From assembly GCF_003254525.1 (NCBI RefSeq), contig NZ_QFYS01000006.1, positions 186,001 through 250,000 of the forward strand: 64,000 nucleotides of DNA. Reading direction: 5' to 3'. Below the pieces are notes generated by a model. That model searched no databases, was not told the origin of the DNA, and saw nothing but the letters and a program-made list of their open reading frames with translations. Position 1 is the stretch's first letter. Each line of letters starts with the position of its first letter. This DNA comes from Phenylobacterium kunshanense. Lineage in GTDB: Bacteria > Pseudomonadota > Alphaproteobacteria > Caulobacterales > Caulobacteraceae. Shown piece by piece: positions 8,272 through 17,903 of this stretch. Position numbers and translations under genes: made by a program.

Positions 8272-9636
8272 ATGATGCAGCACACCCTCGAGGAGTTCTT
8301 CCGCGCCCTCCGCGCCGCGGACGTCCGCGTCTCGCCGGCCGAGGCGATCGACGCCTCGCGGGCGGTGGCGATCACCGGCTATGCCGACCGCGAGCTGTTC
8401 AGGGACGGCCTGTGCTCGGCCCTGGCGAAATCCGAGGACGAGGTCGGGCGCTTCGACCAGGTGTTCGAGACCTTCTTCGCCCGCGACGCGGTCCAGCTCC
8501 AGCCGCCTCCCGAGGAGGGCCATCAGGAACTCTCGGATGAGGACCGAGCCCAGGTGGCCGACAGCGCCCTCGCCAAGGCCGTACTGGAGGGCGACGCCAA
8601 CCAGGTCCAGCAGGCGATGGAGCAGGCCGCCACCCGCGCCGGCGTCGCCGAGATTCGCCTGACCACCCAGCGCAGCCGCATGACCCGCCGCCTGCTGGAG
8701 GAGATGGGCCTGGAGGAAATCGAGCGGATCATCGCCAACGCCCGCCGGATGCCCGACGGCAAGGGCGAGGGCCTGGCCGAGCGCCTGGAAGGCGCGCGCC
8801 GCAACCTGTTCGAACAGGCGCAGCTCTACGTCGCCCGCCAGCACGAGCTCTATGCCGCCGGCTCGGCCCAGGCCCTGCGCGAGGAGCGCCTGGCCCGCAA
8901 GCAGCTCAACGCCGACGGCGGGGTCGATCCGGTCGACTATCAGCTCATGCAGGGGCTGGTGCGGAAGATGGCCAAGCGGCTGGCCGCCAAGTACTCGCGC
9001 CGCCGCCACGTGGCCAACAAGGGCCACCTCGACGTCCGCAAGACCCTGCGCAAGTCGCTGGCCTATGGCGGCGTGCCGTTCGACATCGAGTTCAAGACCA
9101 AAAAGATCGACAAGCCGTCGATCGTGGCGATCTGCGACGTCTCCAAGTCGGTCGCCGCCGCCGCCCAGTTCCTGCTGACCTTCCTCTACTCTCTGAATGA
9201 GGTCGTCGACCGGATGGAGGCCTTCGCCTTCTCAGGCCGGATGATCAGCGTGAACGACATCCTCGACGACCACGGCGTCGAGCAGGCGATCTTCAAGGTG
9301 CTCCAGGAGATCGGCTTCCAGCAGACCGACTACGGCCGTTCGCTGCAGGACTTCGCCGACCAGCACCTCGACAGCCTGGACCGCCGGACCACGGTGATCT
9401 TCCTGGGCGACGGCCGCTCGAACTTCGCCGACCCGCGCCTCGACATCATGAAGCAGATCCACGACCGCTCGCGGGCGGTGATCTGGCTGAACCCCGAGCC
9501 CGAGAGCTACTGGGGCCAGGGCGACAGCGTCATGAACCGCTATGCCCGCTTCTGCCACGTGGCCAAGCAGTGCGGCACCATCGAGCAGTTGGAGCGGATC
9601 ATCGAGGACGTGCTCCGGAGCTACGTCCCCCACTGA
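8272..9636 (+). CDS. VWA domain-containing CoxE-like protein
   Basis: A 454-residue protein, probably cytosolic, whose C-terminal half is a von Willebrand A domain of the CoxE type. The MIDAS motif DVSKS is at residues 289-293 (ICDVSKSV), and the later TTVIFLGDGRSN supplies the distal metal site. The N-terminal part is helical and charged. In characterised systems the CoxE protein works with the MoxR-type CoxD in maturation of a molybdenum enzyme active site. Here the two genes form an operon of their own, and the nearest molybdenum hydroxylase genes are 6 kb away on the other strand. The gene ends 6 bases before the stop of the convergent transporter gene. Confidence 0.87.
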   Translation: MMQHTLEEFFRALRAADVRVSPAEAIDASRAVAITGYADRELFRDGLCSALAKSEDEVGRFDQVFETFFARDAVQLQPPPEEGHQELSDEDRAQVADSALAKAVLEGDANQVQQAMEQAATRAGVAEIRLTTQRSRMTRRLLEEMGLEEIERIIANARRMPDGKGEGLAERLEGARRNLFEQAQLYVARQHELYAAGSAQALREERLARKQLNADGGVDPVDYQLMQGLVRKMAKRLAAKYSRRRHVANKGHLDVRKTLRKSLAYGGVPFDIEFKTKKIDKPSIVAICDVSKSVAAAAQFLLTFLYSLNEVVDRMEAFAFSGRMISVNDILDDHGVEQAIFKVLQEIGFQQTDYGRSLQDFADQHLDSLDRRTTVIFLGDGRSNFADPRLDIMKQIHDRSRAVIWLNPEPESYWGQGDSVMNRYARFCHVAKQCGTIEQLERIIEDVLRSYVPH

Positions 9637-9642
9637 CGGTGC

Positions 9643-11142
9643 TCACGGCCCCAGGCCCGGCGCCGCCTGCGCCGCGCGCTTGGCGCGGAGATTGGCGACG
9701 ATCTGCTCATGACGCGCGCGCGTGATCGCGTAGGGCGCGAAAATCAGGGCGCCCAGGATGCACAGCGCCGCTGGCAGCGGCCCCCAGCCAATCACGAGCC
9801 CCTTGAGGACGTCTTCGGCCACGACCGCGTCCACCTGCCGGCCCAGGTCGCGGGGGAAACGCAGCAGATCAAGCGCGAATCCGCCAACCAGCGTACCTAC
9901 CCCCGCCGCGGCCTTGCCGGCGAACCCGAGCCCCGAGAAGAACAGGCCCTCGCGCCGGACGCCGAAGAGCTGTTCGTGCTCGTCGGCGGCGTCTGACATC
10001 ATCGACGGATAGGCGATGAAGATGAGTCCCGATGCGATCCCCACGAAGAAGGTGGTGGCGCACAGCCAGGGCAGGGCCTCAACGCCGGTCAGGGTGAACA
10101 CCTCGGCCACGCGCAGCACGGGCAGCACCGTGTAGGCCACGACGATTGCGGCGAGCCCCATCACCACCACCGCCTTCTTCTCCATTCCCCGCAGGAGCGC
10201 CGGCGTCATCGGGATGCCGATGAGAATGCCGAAGAGGTAGGCGTAGACCGTGTACTGGATCGTCTCGGGTCGTAGCTTCCACACGAAGACGTAGTTGTGG
10301 CTCTGCAGGGCGCTGTGCAGACCGGCCGCGCTCGTGAACAGCAGCATCGACAGGAAAAGGATCCGGAACGAGCGGTTACGGGCCATTTCCGTCAGTTCAC
10401 CCAGGAACCGACGCCCCATGGGCTCGGGCGCATGCACGGGCTGGGGCAGCCGTGCGGCATAGCGCCAGATGCCGGCGCAGCAGATCAGGCCGCCGGCCAG
10501 GACGATGGCGGCGATCGCCCAGCCGAAGCTGGGGTAGTTCCCGGGCCGCTGCAGACCGCCCTCGCCCGCGAAGAAAATGGAATAGGCCAGGGCATTGATG
10601 AGCACCGTCGCCAGCACGCCGGCGAGCAGGCGCCAGGCGACGATCCGCGCCCGCTCGGCGTAGTCGTCGCTCATCTCCCCGGCCAGAGCGAAGTAGGGGA
10701 TGTTGTAGACTGAGGCGAAAGCCCGGACGCTCATCTTGGTGACGGTCAGCCAGAGGAACAGCAGGAACGGCGTCAGGCCGGCGGGCGGCGAGAACAGCAG
10801 GCCCATGGTGACCATGGTCAGCGGCGCCCCGATCAGCATCACGGGAAGCCTGCGGCCGAAACGCGAGCGGACGCTGTCGGACCACGAACCGATCAGCGGA
10901 TCGGCGACCGCGTCCAGCACCAGGCTGATCGCCAGCGCGGCGCCGACCATGCTGCCCGACAGCCCCAGCACGGCCGTGTAGTAGAAGAAGATGAAGCCGT
11001 TGACGGCGAGATAGCCGGACTCGACGATCTGCCCGACGCTGTAGAAGAACTTCACCCCGCCGGGTGGCTTCGCATGAGCTGCGCTCTCCACGGCGCCATC
11101 ACTCGCGGGAATACTGCCGCCTACGCCTTCCACGACCGCCAC
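9643..11142 (-). CDS. GPH-family (MFS) cation symporter
   Basis: Inner-membrane transporter of the glycoside-pentoside-hexuronide:cation family, 499 residues with about 12 hydrophobic segments. The family loop after the second segment is seen as ADPLIGSWSDSVRSRFGRR. I chose the GTG at 11142 because GGGAGGA stands 8 bases before it; an upstream GTG at 11211 has no ribosome site. The gene is the last of three on the minus strand after the acyl-CoA carboxylase and the oxidoreductase, with a 75-base gap to the latter. GPH proteins usually carry sugars, but distant members carry other organic solutes. The link to an acyl-CoA pathway here makes a sugar substrate doubtful. Confidence 0.87.
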   Translation of the reverse strand: MAVVEGVGGSIPASDGAVESAAHAKPPGGVKFFYSVGQIVESGYLAVNGFIFFYYTAVLGLSGSMVGAALAISLVLDAVADPLIGSWSDSVRSRFGRRLPVMLIGAPLTMVTMGLLFSPPAGLTPFLLFLWLTVTKMSVRAFASVYNIPYFALAGEMSDDYAERARIVAWRLLAGVLATVLINALAYSIFFAGEGGLQRPGNYPSFGWAIAAIVLAGGLICCAGIWRYAARLPQPVHAPEPMGRRFLGELTEMARNRSFRILFLSMLLFTSAAGLHSALQSHNYVFVWKLRPETIQYTVYAYLFGILIGIPMTPALLRGMEKKAVVVMGLAAIVVAYTVLPVLRVAEVFTLTGVEALPWLCATTFFVGIASGLIFIAYPSMMSDAADEHEQLFGVRREGLFFSGLGFAGKAAAGVGTLVGGFALDLLRFPRDLGRQVDAVVAEDVLKGLVIGWGPLPAALCILGALIFAPYAITRARHEQIVANLRAKRAAQAAPGLGP

Positions 11143-11217
11143 GCTTGTTCCTCCCGAGCGGTTCTTGTTGGAACCGACGGTATCTGGACGTGACGGCGTG
11201 GCAACAGTCACGTCGCG

Positions 11218-12234
11218 TCAGGGTTCAGGAGAAACCTGGATCAGCAGCTTGCCGTCGTGATTGCCGGTGAACAGGCGCTGCAGAGAGTCCATGGCGCCCT
11301 CCAGGCCCTGGTCCACGTGAACCTTCCACTTCAGCTTGCCCTCGGTGACCCAGGGGATCAGCTCGGCCATCGCCTCCCCGGCCCGCGGCAGGAAATCCGT
11401 GACGATGAAGCCGCGGATGGTCAGGCGGTGCATCAGCACCCGCACGAAGTCGGTCGGCCCGGCGGGTCGGCGGTCGTCGTTGTAGGTCGAGATCATCCCG
11501 CACAGCGGCATGCGGCCGAAGTTGTTCATCCGCGAGACCACGGCGTCCATGATGTCGCCGCCGACGTTCTCGAAGTTCACGTCGATCCCGTTCGGGCACA
11601 GGCGGTCCAGGGCCGCGCCGACGTCTTCGTGCTTGTAGTCGATGGCCCCGTCGAACCCGAGTTCGCCCGTCAGCCAGTCGCACTTGGCCTTGCCGCCGGC
11701 GATGCCGATGACCCGCGCGCCCTTGAGCTTCGCGATCTGCCCGGCCACCGAGCCAACCGCGCCCGCGGCGGCCGAGACCACCACCGTCTCTCCGGGCTGG
11801 GGCTTGCCGATGTCGCACATGCCGAACCAGGCGGTCAGGCCCGTGGCGCCCAGCACGCTCATATAGGCCGTCAGCGGCACGCCCGGCAGCTGCGGCGCGG
11901 GCATCAGGAAGGCCCCGTTCGCGATCGTGTGGGTGCTCCAGCCGCCGAGGCCGGTGTTGACCACGTCGCCCTGCTTGAACCGGTCGGAGCGCGACCGTTC
12001 CACCACGCCCAGCGAGCCGCCGCGCATGGTCTCGCCGATCTGCACCGGCGGCATGTACTGGTCCTGGTCGCTCATCCAGATGCGGTTGGTCGGGTCGAGC
12101 GACAGGTACAGCGTGCGCACCAGCACCTCGCCGTCGGCCAGGTCGCGGATCGGCTCCTCGACCAGCTCCAGGTCGCCCGGCTTGATCTCGCCCGCCGGCC
12201 GGTTGCGCAGCACCCAGCGCTTCAGGTTCGCCAT
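11218..12234 (-). CDS. NADP-dependent medium-chain oxidoreductase (curA/leukotriene reductase type)
   Basis: Cytosolic, zinc-free MDR enzyme of 338 residues that typically reduces carbon-carbon double bonds of enones with NADPH. The N-terminal family region is RTLYLSLDPTNRIWM and the nucleotide-binding motif is AAAGAVGSVAGQIAKLKG. The ATG at 12234 follows a good ribosome site (GGGAGGAACGAGAG). The gene lies 73 bases after the carboxylase and is likely cotranscribed with it and with the transporter. Its natural substrate is not evident; a role in handling unsaturated acyl or ketone compounds fits the neighbours but is inference. Confidence 0.9.
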   Translation of the reverse strand: MANLKRWVLRNRPAGEIKPGDLELVEEPIRDLADGEVLVRTLYLSLDPTNRIWMSDQDQYMPPVQIGETMRGGSLGVVERSRSDRFKQGDVVNTGLGGWSTHTIANGAFLMPAPQLPGVPLTAYMSVLGATGLTAWFGMCDIGKPQPGETVVVSAAAGAVGSVAGQIAKLKGARVIGIAGGKAKCDWLTGELGFDGAIDYKHEDVGAALDRLCPNGIDVNFENVGGDIMDAVVSRMNNFGRMPLCGMISTYNDDRRPAGPTDFVRVLMHRLTIRGFIVTDFLPRAGEAMAELIPWVTEGKLKWKVHVDQGLEGAMDSLQRLFTGNHDGKLLIQVSPEP

Positions 12235-12307
12235 CTCTCGTTCCTCCCGTTGACCCTACCCTGCCCGCTGCGGCCGCGCTGGCAATGGTGACCCCGCGTC
12301 AGACCTG

Positions 12308-15300
12308 TCACCAGGTGTCGATGAACGGCCGCTTCTTGCCCGGCGCCCGGGGCGGGACGGGGCAGACCTTGAGCCCTCGCACAAGCCAGGCGCGCGTTTC
12401 GGCGGGGTCGATGACCGCGTCGATCTCCACCACCGAGGCCACGGAGAGGGCCTTGCCGGTCTCGTACATCCGGCCGACCAGCTTCTCAAACAGAGCCTTC
12501 TTCGCCGCCTCGTCGGGCTGGGCGTCCAGCTCCTTCTTGTAGCCGAGCCGCACGGCGCCCTCGAGGCCCATGGGCCCGAACTCGGCGGTCGGCCAGGCGA
12601 TGGTCATGGCCGGCGCCGAGAAGTCGCCGCCCGACATCGCCTGCGCCCCGAGGCCATAGCCCTTGCGCAGGACCACCGTGAACAGCGGCACGGTCAGGCT
12701 GGTGGCGGTGACCATCAGGCGCGAGCCGCGCCGGACCGCCGCGGTCGTCTCGCTGGCCGGGCCGACCATGAACCCTGGCGTGTCGCACAGCGACAGCACC
12801 GGCACGTCGAAGGCGTCGCAGAGCTGCAGGAACCGCCCGGCCTTTTCCGCTCCCTCGGAGTCGATCGCCCCGCCCAGGTGGCGCGGGTCGTTGGCGAACA
12901 GGCCCATCGGCCGGCCCTCGATCCGCAGGAAGCCGGTGATCATCCCCTTGCCGTAGCCGCCGCGCAGCTCGATCCACGACCCTGTGTCGGCCAGGGTGCG
13001 GATCACCTCGCGCACCTCGTAGGCCCGTACCCGGTTCTCCGGGATCAGGTGGCGAAGGCGCCGCTGGTCCTCGCAATCCCAGTCGCGCACCGCGCCCTGG
13101 AACATGCCCAGGATGTGCTTGGCCGCAGCCGTCGCCTCGGCCTCGTCCTCGGCCAGCACGTCGATGGCGCCGTTGGCGTACATGACGTCCGACGGCCCGA
13201 TCTCGTCCGGCGTGAAGACGCCGAGGCCGCCGCCCTCGATCATCGCCGGACCGCCCAGGCCGATGTTCGAGTAGCGGGTGGCGATGGTCACGTCCGCGCA
13301 GCCGAAGAAGATGGCGTTGCCGGCGAAGCAGCGGCCCGAGTTGATCGAGATCCTCGGCGCCAGGCCCGACAGTCGAGCGAAAGTGGTGAAGCTGGTGGTG
13401 TCCAGCGACGAGGCCGAGAGCTGGCCGCCGTCCACATCGCCGGGCCGGCCGCCGCCGCCCTCGGTGTACCAGATGATCGGCGCCTTCCAGTGCTCGGCGA
13501 ATTCCAGGATCCGGTCGGTCTTCTTGTGATTGAAATGGCCTTGCGTCCCCGCCAGCACGGTGAAGTCGTAGGCGAGGCCCACGCACCGCGCCTTGTCCTC
13601 GTCGAACAGCCGGCCGTTCACCTCACCGACGCCGGTGACAATGCCGTCGGCGGGCGTGTTGACCTGCAGGTCGGCCAGTTCACGCCGCCGCCGCTGGGCG
13701 GCGATGGCCATGGCCCCGTACTCCTGGAAGCTGCCCGGATCGAACAGGTCGTCCAGGTTCTCCCGCGCGGTCCGCTGGCCGGTCTTGCGCCGCCGCGCCA
13801 CCGCCTCGGGCCGCGCCGCGTCCAGGGTGATCCGATGGCGCTCGATCACCTCGGCTAGGTCGGGCCGGATGTGGTCCAGGTCGATGGCGGCCTCGGCGTC
13901 GTCCACGGTCGCGCCTGCCTCATCGACCTCCAGGAAGGCCAGCGGGTTTCCCTCGAAGACGGTCTCGCCGATCTCCACCGCCAGGGCGCGGACCACGCCG
14001 GCGGCCTCGGCCGCGATGACGTGCTCCATCTTCATGGCTTCCAGGATCACCAGCGCCTGGCCCTTGCGGACCGTCTCGCCCGCCTCCGCTGCGAGGCCGA
14101 TGACCGTGCCCTGCAGCGGCGAACGCAGCGCCGTCGTGCCGGCGGGCGCCTGCGGCTCGGCTCGTGCGCCGCCCGACGTCTCGCCCCGCGCCGCGGCGTC
14201 GAAATAGAGCCGCGGATGCGCCTCGGGCTCGCCGGTGAGCTCGGACATGTGCTGCTCGATGAAGCGGGTGTGGACCTCGCCGGCCGCCACGGCGGGATGA
14301 GCCAGCAGGTTCTGCAGGAAGGCGATATTGGTCGGGCTGCCCTCGATGCGGAACTCCGACAGGGCCCGGTAGGCCTTCGCCACCGCGCGGCTGAGGCCGC
14401 CGGCGCCGGCATGGACGATCACCTTGGCCATCAGGCTGTCGAAGCGGGCGCTCGTGAGATAGCCGGCGTAGCCGAAGCCGTCGACGCGCACGCCGGGTCC
14501 GGACGGCGGCTCGAACACCGACAGCGTCCCGCCCGCCGGTTTCGCCGACCCGTCCGCCGCCATCGTCTCCAGGTTCACCCGCGCCTGCACCGCATGGCCA
14601 CGCGGCTCCGGAATGCGATCCTGGGTCACCGCCAGCTCGGCCAGGGTGTGGCCGGCGGCGATCTGGAGCTGCAGCCGCACGAGGTCGAGGCCGGTGACCT
14701 CCTCGGTGACCGTGTGCTCCACCTGCAGGCGGGCGTTGCCCTCGATGAACACCGCCTCGTCGCCATCCACGAGGAACTCGATCGTGCAGAGGCCGCGGTA
14801 GCCGGCGGCCCGGCCCAGGGCGACGGCATGGGCGAACAGCCGCTCGCGCACGGCCGCCGGCAGCATGTCGGCCGGCGCGATCTCCACCACCTTCTGGCGC
14901 TGGCGCTGAAGCGAGCACTCGCGGTCGTAGAGGTGGCTCACAGCGCTCCCGTCACCGACGATCTGCACCTCGATGTGCCGGGCGTGCGGCAGGAACCGCT
15001 CGACGTAGAGGTCGCCGTTGCCGAACGCCGCCATCGCCTCCGACGCACATCGCGCGAACGCCGCCTCCAGCTCCTCGATCGTGGCCGCCGGCCGCATGCC
15101 CCGTCCGCCGCCGCCGGCCACGGCCTTGACCATCACCGCGCCGTTCGCGGCCAGGAACGCCTTTGCCTCGTCGAGCGTGGTCGGCCCATCCGTGCCGGAC
15201 AGCACGGGCACGCCGCAGCTCTGCGCCAGCGCCCGGGCGCGGCCTTTGTCACCGAACAGCTCCAGCGTTTCCGGTGTCGGACCGACGAAGATCAGGCCGG

Positions 15301-15586
15301 CCTCGGCGCAGGCGCGGGCGAAGGCCGCGTTCTCGGCCAGGAAGCCGTAGCCGGGATGCACCGCGTCGGCGCCCGCTGCCTTGGCCGCGGCCACCACCTG
15401 GGAGATGTCGAGATAGGCCGCTGGCCCCGAGCCCTTCAGCGCCACGGCCTGGTCGGTCTTGCGCACGTGCAGGGACGCCGCGTCGTCTTCCGAGAAGACG
15501 GCCACGGTCGACAGGCCCATCTCGGCCGCCGTCCGCGCGATGCGCACCGCGATCTCGCCCCGGTTCGCGATCAGAAGCGTCTTCAC
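12308..15586 (-). CDS. Single-chain long-chain acyl-CoA carboxylase (biotin carboxylase, BCCP and carboxyltransferase fused)
   Basis: A 1092-residue biotin enzyme with all three functions in one chain. Biotin carboxylase occupies residues 1 to about 450 (KTLLIANRGEIAVRIARTA, the glycine-rich loop GGGGRGMR, and EGNARLQVEHTVTEE). The biotin carrier domain is at about 490-560 with the biotinylated lysine Lys519 in EAMKMEH. The carboxyltransferase domain starts at about 610 (TARENLDDLFDPGSFQE). This domain order matches the long-chain acyl-CoA carboxylases known from Mycobacterium and Rhodopseudomonas, which carboxylate acyl-CoAs of varied chain length. I chose the GTG at 15586, which has GAGGGG at -7; the usual BC start sequence begins there. 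The operator CAAACACTTGTTTG at 15598-15611 runs into that ribosome site. Confidence 0.93.
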   Translation of the reverse strand: MKTLLIANRGEIAVRIARTAAEMGLSTVAVFSEDDAASLHVRKTDQAVALKGSGPAAYLDISQVVAAAKAAGADAVHPGYGFLAENAAFARACAEAGLIFVGPTPETLELFGDKGRARALAQSCGVPVLSGTDGPTTLDEAKAFLAANGAVMVKAVAGGGGRGMRPAATIEELEAAFARCASEAMAAFGNGDLYVERFLPHARHIEVQIVGDGSAVSHLYDRECSLQRQRQKVVEIAPADMLPAAVRERLFAHAVALGRAAGYRGLCTIEFLVDGDEAVFIEGNARLQVEHTVTEEVTGLDLVRLQLQIAAGHTLAELAVTQDRIPEPRGHAVQARVNLETMAADGSAKPAGGTLSVFEPPSGPGVRVDGFGYAGYLTSARFDSLMAKVIVHAGAGGLSRAVAKAYRALSEFRIEGSPTNIAFLQNLLAHPAVAAGEVHTRFIEQHMSELTGEPEAHPRLYFDAAARGETSGGARAEPQAPAGTTALRSPLQGTVIGLAAEAGETVRKGQALVILEAMKMEHVIAAEAAGVVRALAVEIGETVFEGNPLAFLEVDEAGATVDDAEAAIDLDHIRPDLAEVIERHRITLDAARPEAVARRRKTGQRTARENLDDLFDPGSFQEYGAMAIAAQRRRRELADLQVNTPADGIVTGVGEVNGRLFDEDKARCVGLAYDFTVLAGTQGHFNHKKTDRILEFAEHWKAPIIWYTEGGGGRPGDVDGGQLSASSLDTTSFTTFARLSGLAPRISINSGRCFAGNAIFFGCADVTIATRYSNIGLGGPAMIEGGGLGVFTPDEIGPSDVMYANGAIDVLAEDEAEATAAAKHILGMFQGAVRDWDCEDQRRLRHLIPENRVRAYEVREVIRTLADTGSWIELRGGYGKGMITGFLRIEGRPMGLFANDPRHLGGAIDSEGAEKAGRFLQLCDAFDVPVLSLCDTPGFMVGPASETTAAVRRGSRLMVTATSLTVPLFTVVLRKGYGLGAQAMSGGDFSAPAMTIAWPTAEFGPMGLEGAVRLGYKKELDAQPDEAAKKALFEKLVGRMYETGKALSVASVVEIDAVIDPAETRAWLVRGLKVCPVPPRAPGKKRPFIDTW

Positions 15587-15597
15587 TGGCGTCCCCT

Positions 15598-15611
15598 CAA
15601 ACACTTGTTTG
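15598..15611. promoter_or_regulatory. Perfect palindrome CAAACACTTGTTTG, putative operator site 2
   Basis: A 14-base palindrome immediately upstream of the long-chain acyl-CoA carboxylase. Read on the minus strand, its last G is the first G of the Shine-Dalgarno GAGGGG, and the GTG start follows 11 bases after the palindrome. The same fusion of palindrome and GAGGGG occurs at site 3 (32173-32186). A protein bound here would cover the start of the transcript or block transcription directly. An RNA hairpin is less likely because the stem would be short and AU-rich. Confidence 0.72.
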
Positions 15612-15677
15612 GGACGCATCATGCAAAGGCCGCAGCGAAGGTCGAGGAGTTTCCGCCTCTCCCTTCGCCCTACGCGC

Positions 15678-17900
15678 TTAGGCCTTCAGCATATCCGGCG
15701 TGATCGGCAGGCTCCGCACCCGCTTGCCCGTCGCCGCGAAGATGGCGTTGGTCAGCGCCGGGATCGCCGGCGGCAGGGCCGGCTCGCCCAGGCCGGTCGG
15801 GTTGAAGTCCGTCTTCAGGAACTTCACCTCAACCGGGCACGCCTCCGAGATCCGCATCAGCGGATAGTCGGTGAAGTTGCTCTGCTCAGCGGCGCCGTTC
15901 GCGATGGTGATCTGCTGGTGCAGCGCCTCGGAAAGGCCGTCCAGCACCGAACCCTGCACCTGGTTGAGCGCGCCCGCCGGATTGATGATCTGACGTCCCA
16001 CATCCGCAGCGACCCAGACCTTCTTCACCTTCACCGCGCCGTCGGGCGAGACCGCCACATGGGCGACTTCGGCGAAATAGCCGAGATGGCTGTAGTAGCA
16101 GCCGACGCCCATGCCTTCGCCCTTGGGCAGCTTGCCGCGATCCGCCCAGCCCGACATCTCGCCCACGGCCTTCAGCACGCCGCGCATGCGGCCCGCGCCA
16201 AAGGCGGCCGGCGGCTCGCCGACCACGTCCTTGTCACCCAGCAGCTTGAGCTGGAACGCCAGGGGATCCTGGCCGGCCGCGTGTGCCAGCTCGTCGATGA
16301 ACGACTGGAAGACGAACGCCAGCGCGTTGGACCCCGGCGCCCGCAGCGGCCCGGTGGGCACGCCCAACGGCATCGGCGAGACTTCATAGCGGACGTTCGG
16401 CACGAAGCGGGCCGGGAACTCGGCGGCGGACATGCCCGCGCTGGGCGCCGGGCCTTCACCGTGGCTGGGCGTGACGAAGTGGTCGGACAGCGCGATCAGA
16501 TTGCCCTGCGCGTCCACGCCGCCCTTCAGGAAGTGCCAGCCCGCCGGACGGTAGTGGTCGTGCTGCATGTCGTCTTCGCGCGTCCAAACCAGCTTTACCG
16601 GGGCCTTCGCCTCGCGCGCGATCCAGGCGGCCTCGACCATGTAGTCGTTGGCCAGACGGCGGCCGAAACCACCGCCGCCGCGGACCATGTGCACCGTGAT
16701 GTCCTCGGGCTTCAGCCCCAGCGTCTTGGCGCAGAGCTGGCGGCCCGGCTCGGGGTTCTGGGTCGGCGCCCACACCTCCAGCTTGCCGTCCTTGAATTCG
16801 GCGGTGCAGTTCTGCGGCTCGAGGTTGGCGTGGCTGAGGAACGGATAGGCGTAGGCTGCCTCCACCGTCTTGGCGGCCCCCTTCAGCGCCGCATCGACGT
16901 CGCCGTCATTGCGCGTCTGGCGCACGCCTTTGCCGGCAGCCAGCTCCTTGGCCTTGGCGGCGAAGCCCGCGCTGGATTGCGCCGCGCTGGGATGGTCGGC
17001 CCATTTGACGTTGAGGCGGTCGCGCCCTTTGCGCGCGGCCCACCAGCTGTCGGCCACCACGGCCACGCCGGGCATCAGCCCCTGGCCGATCTGGCCCGGA
17101 CCCGGCGTGAAGGCGTTCGGGTCGCCCTCGACGATGAAGGCGGCCTTCACGCCCTTGACGGCCTTGGCCGCTTCCAGGTCCGCGCTGGCGACCTTGGCGC
17201 CGAACACCGGGGCCTTGATGAAGGTCGCGTACAGCATCCCCGGCCGGCGCTGGTCGATGCCGAACAGCGGCTGGCCCGTCACGATCTTGGCGGTGTCGTA
17301 CTGCGGCTGCGGCTTGCCGACGATGCGATAGTCCTTGGCGTCCTTCAGCGGCACGGTCTTTGGATCGGGCGGGGTGACGCTGGCGCAGGCAAGAGCGAGC
17401 GAGCCGTAGGTCCGCTTCTTGCCCGAAGGCTTGTGCACCACATGGCCGGGCGTGGTCGTGCAGTCGCCAGGGCCACAGTTCCACGCCGTGGCCGCCGCCT
17501 GGATCAGCATGGCGCGCGCCACCGCGCCCACGCGGCGGAGCTCGTCCCAGTGCATGGGCGTCGCCATGCTGCCGCCGGCGAACTGGCGGCCGTAGGTCTT
17601 GGGATCGTTCGGGGCCATCTCGACCCGCACGTCCTCCCACGCCACGTCGAGCTCCTCGGCGATCAGCATGGGCAGCATGGTCTTCACGCCCTGGCCCACG
17701 TCGGGGCTCTTGGCGAGGATGGTCACCTGGCCGTTGGGCGCGACGGTGACGTAGGCGTTCAGTGGCCGCAGCGCGTCGTCCTGCGCGTGCGCCTTGCCGG
17801 CCATGGCGAAGCCTAGGGTCAGGCCGCCGGCGCCGACCGACACCAAGACCTCGCGGCGGTTCGCGCCCGACTCCGGCGGCGACTTGTCATGATAGGTCAT
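15678..17900 (-). CDS. Molybdopterin-binding subunit of a xanthine dehydrogenase family hydroxylase (IorB-like)
   Basis: Large catalytic subunit of a two-subunit molybdenum hydroxylase, 740 residues. The N-terminus is a probable Tat signal (twin arginine in NRREVLVSVGAG, hydrophobic stretch, then KAHAQ), so the folded enzyme is likely exported to the periplasm. Cofactor-contact motifs include GGGGFGRRL and the C-terminal GLGEPALPPAIPALTNAIF, whose glutamate is the expected catalytic base. The closest named type is isoquinoline 1-oxidoreductase beta subunit; many relatives are periplasmic aldehyde oxidases. The Fe-S subunit is encoded 3 bases upstream. No separate FAD subunit and no electron-accepting cytochrome gene are in the window. 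Confidence 0.92.
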   Translation of the reverse strand: MTYHDKSPPESGANRREVLVSVGAGGLTLGFAMAGKAHAQDDALRPLNAYVTVAPNGQVTILAKSPDVGQGVKTMLPMLIAEELDVAWEDVRVEMAPNDPKTYGRQFAGGSMATPMHWDELRRVGAVARAMLIQAAATAWNCGPGDCTTTPGHVVHKPSGKKRTYGSLALACASVTPPDPKTVPLKDAKDYRIVGKPQPQYDTAKIVTGQPLFGIDQRRPGMLYATFIKAPVFGAKVASADLEAAKAVKGVKAAFIVEGDPNAFTPGPGQIGQGLMPGVAVVADSWWAARKGRDRLNVKWADHPSAAQSSAGFAAKAKELAAGKGVRQTRNDGDVDAALKGAAKTVEAAYAYPFLSHANLEPQNCTAEFKDGKLEVWAPTQNPEPGRQLCAKTLGLKPEDITVHMVRGGGGFGRRLANDYMVEAAWIAREAKAPVKLVWTREDDMQHDHYRPAGWHFLKGGVDAQGNLIALSDHFVTPSHGEGPAPSAGMSAAEFPARFVPNVRYEVSPMPLGVPTGPLRAPGSNALAFVFQSFIDELAHAAGQDPLAFQLKLLGDKDVVGEPPAAFGAGRMRGVLKAVGEMSGWADRGKLPKGEGMGVGCYYSHLGYFAEVAHVAVSPDGAVKVKKVWVAADVGRQIINPAGALNQVQGSVLDGLSEALHQQITIANGAAEQSNFTDYPLMRISEACPVEVKFLKTDFNPTGLGEPALPPAIPALTNAIFAATGKRVRSLPITPDMLKA

Positions 17901-17903
17901 GGC

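Noticed and set aside
13871-15703. A long plus-strand open frame opposite the acyl-CoA carboxylase
   Set aside because: Antisense artefact: rich in arginine, glycine and histidine with no domain, while the minus strand carries a complete biotin enzyme.
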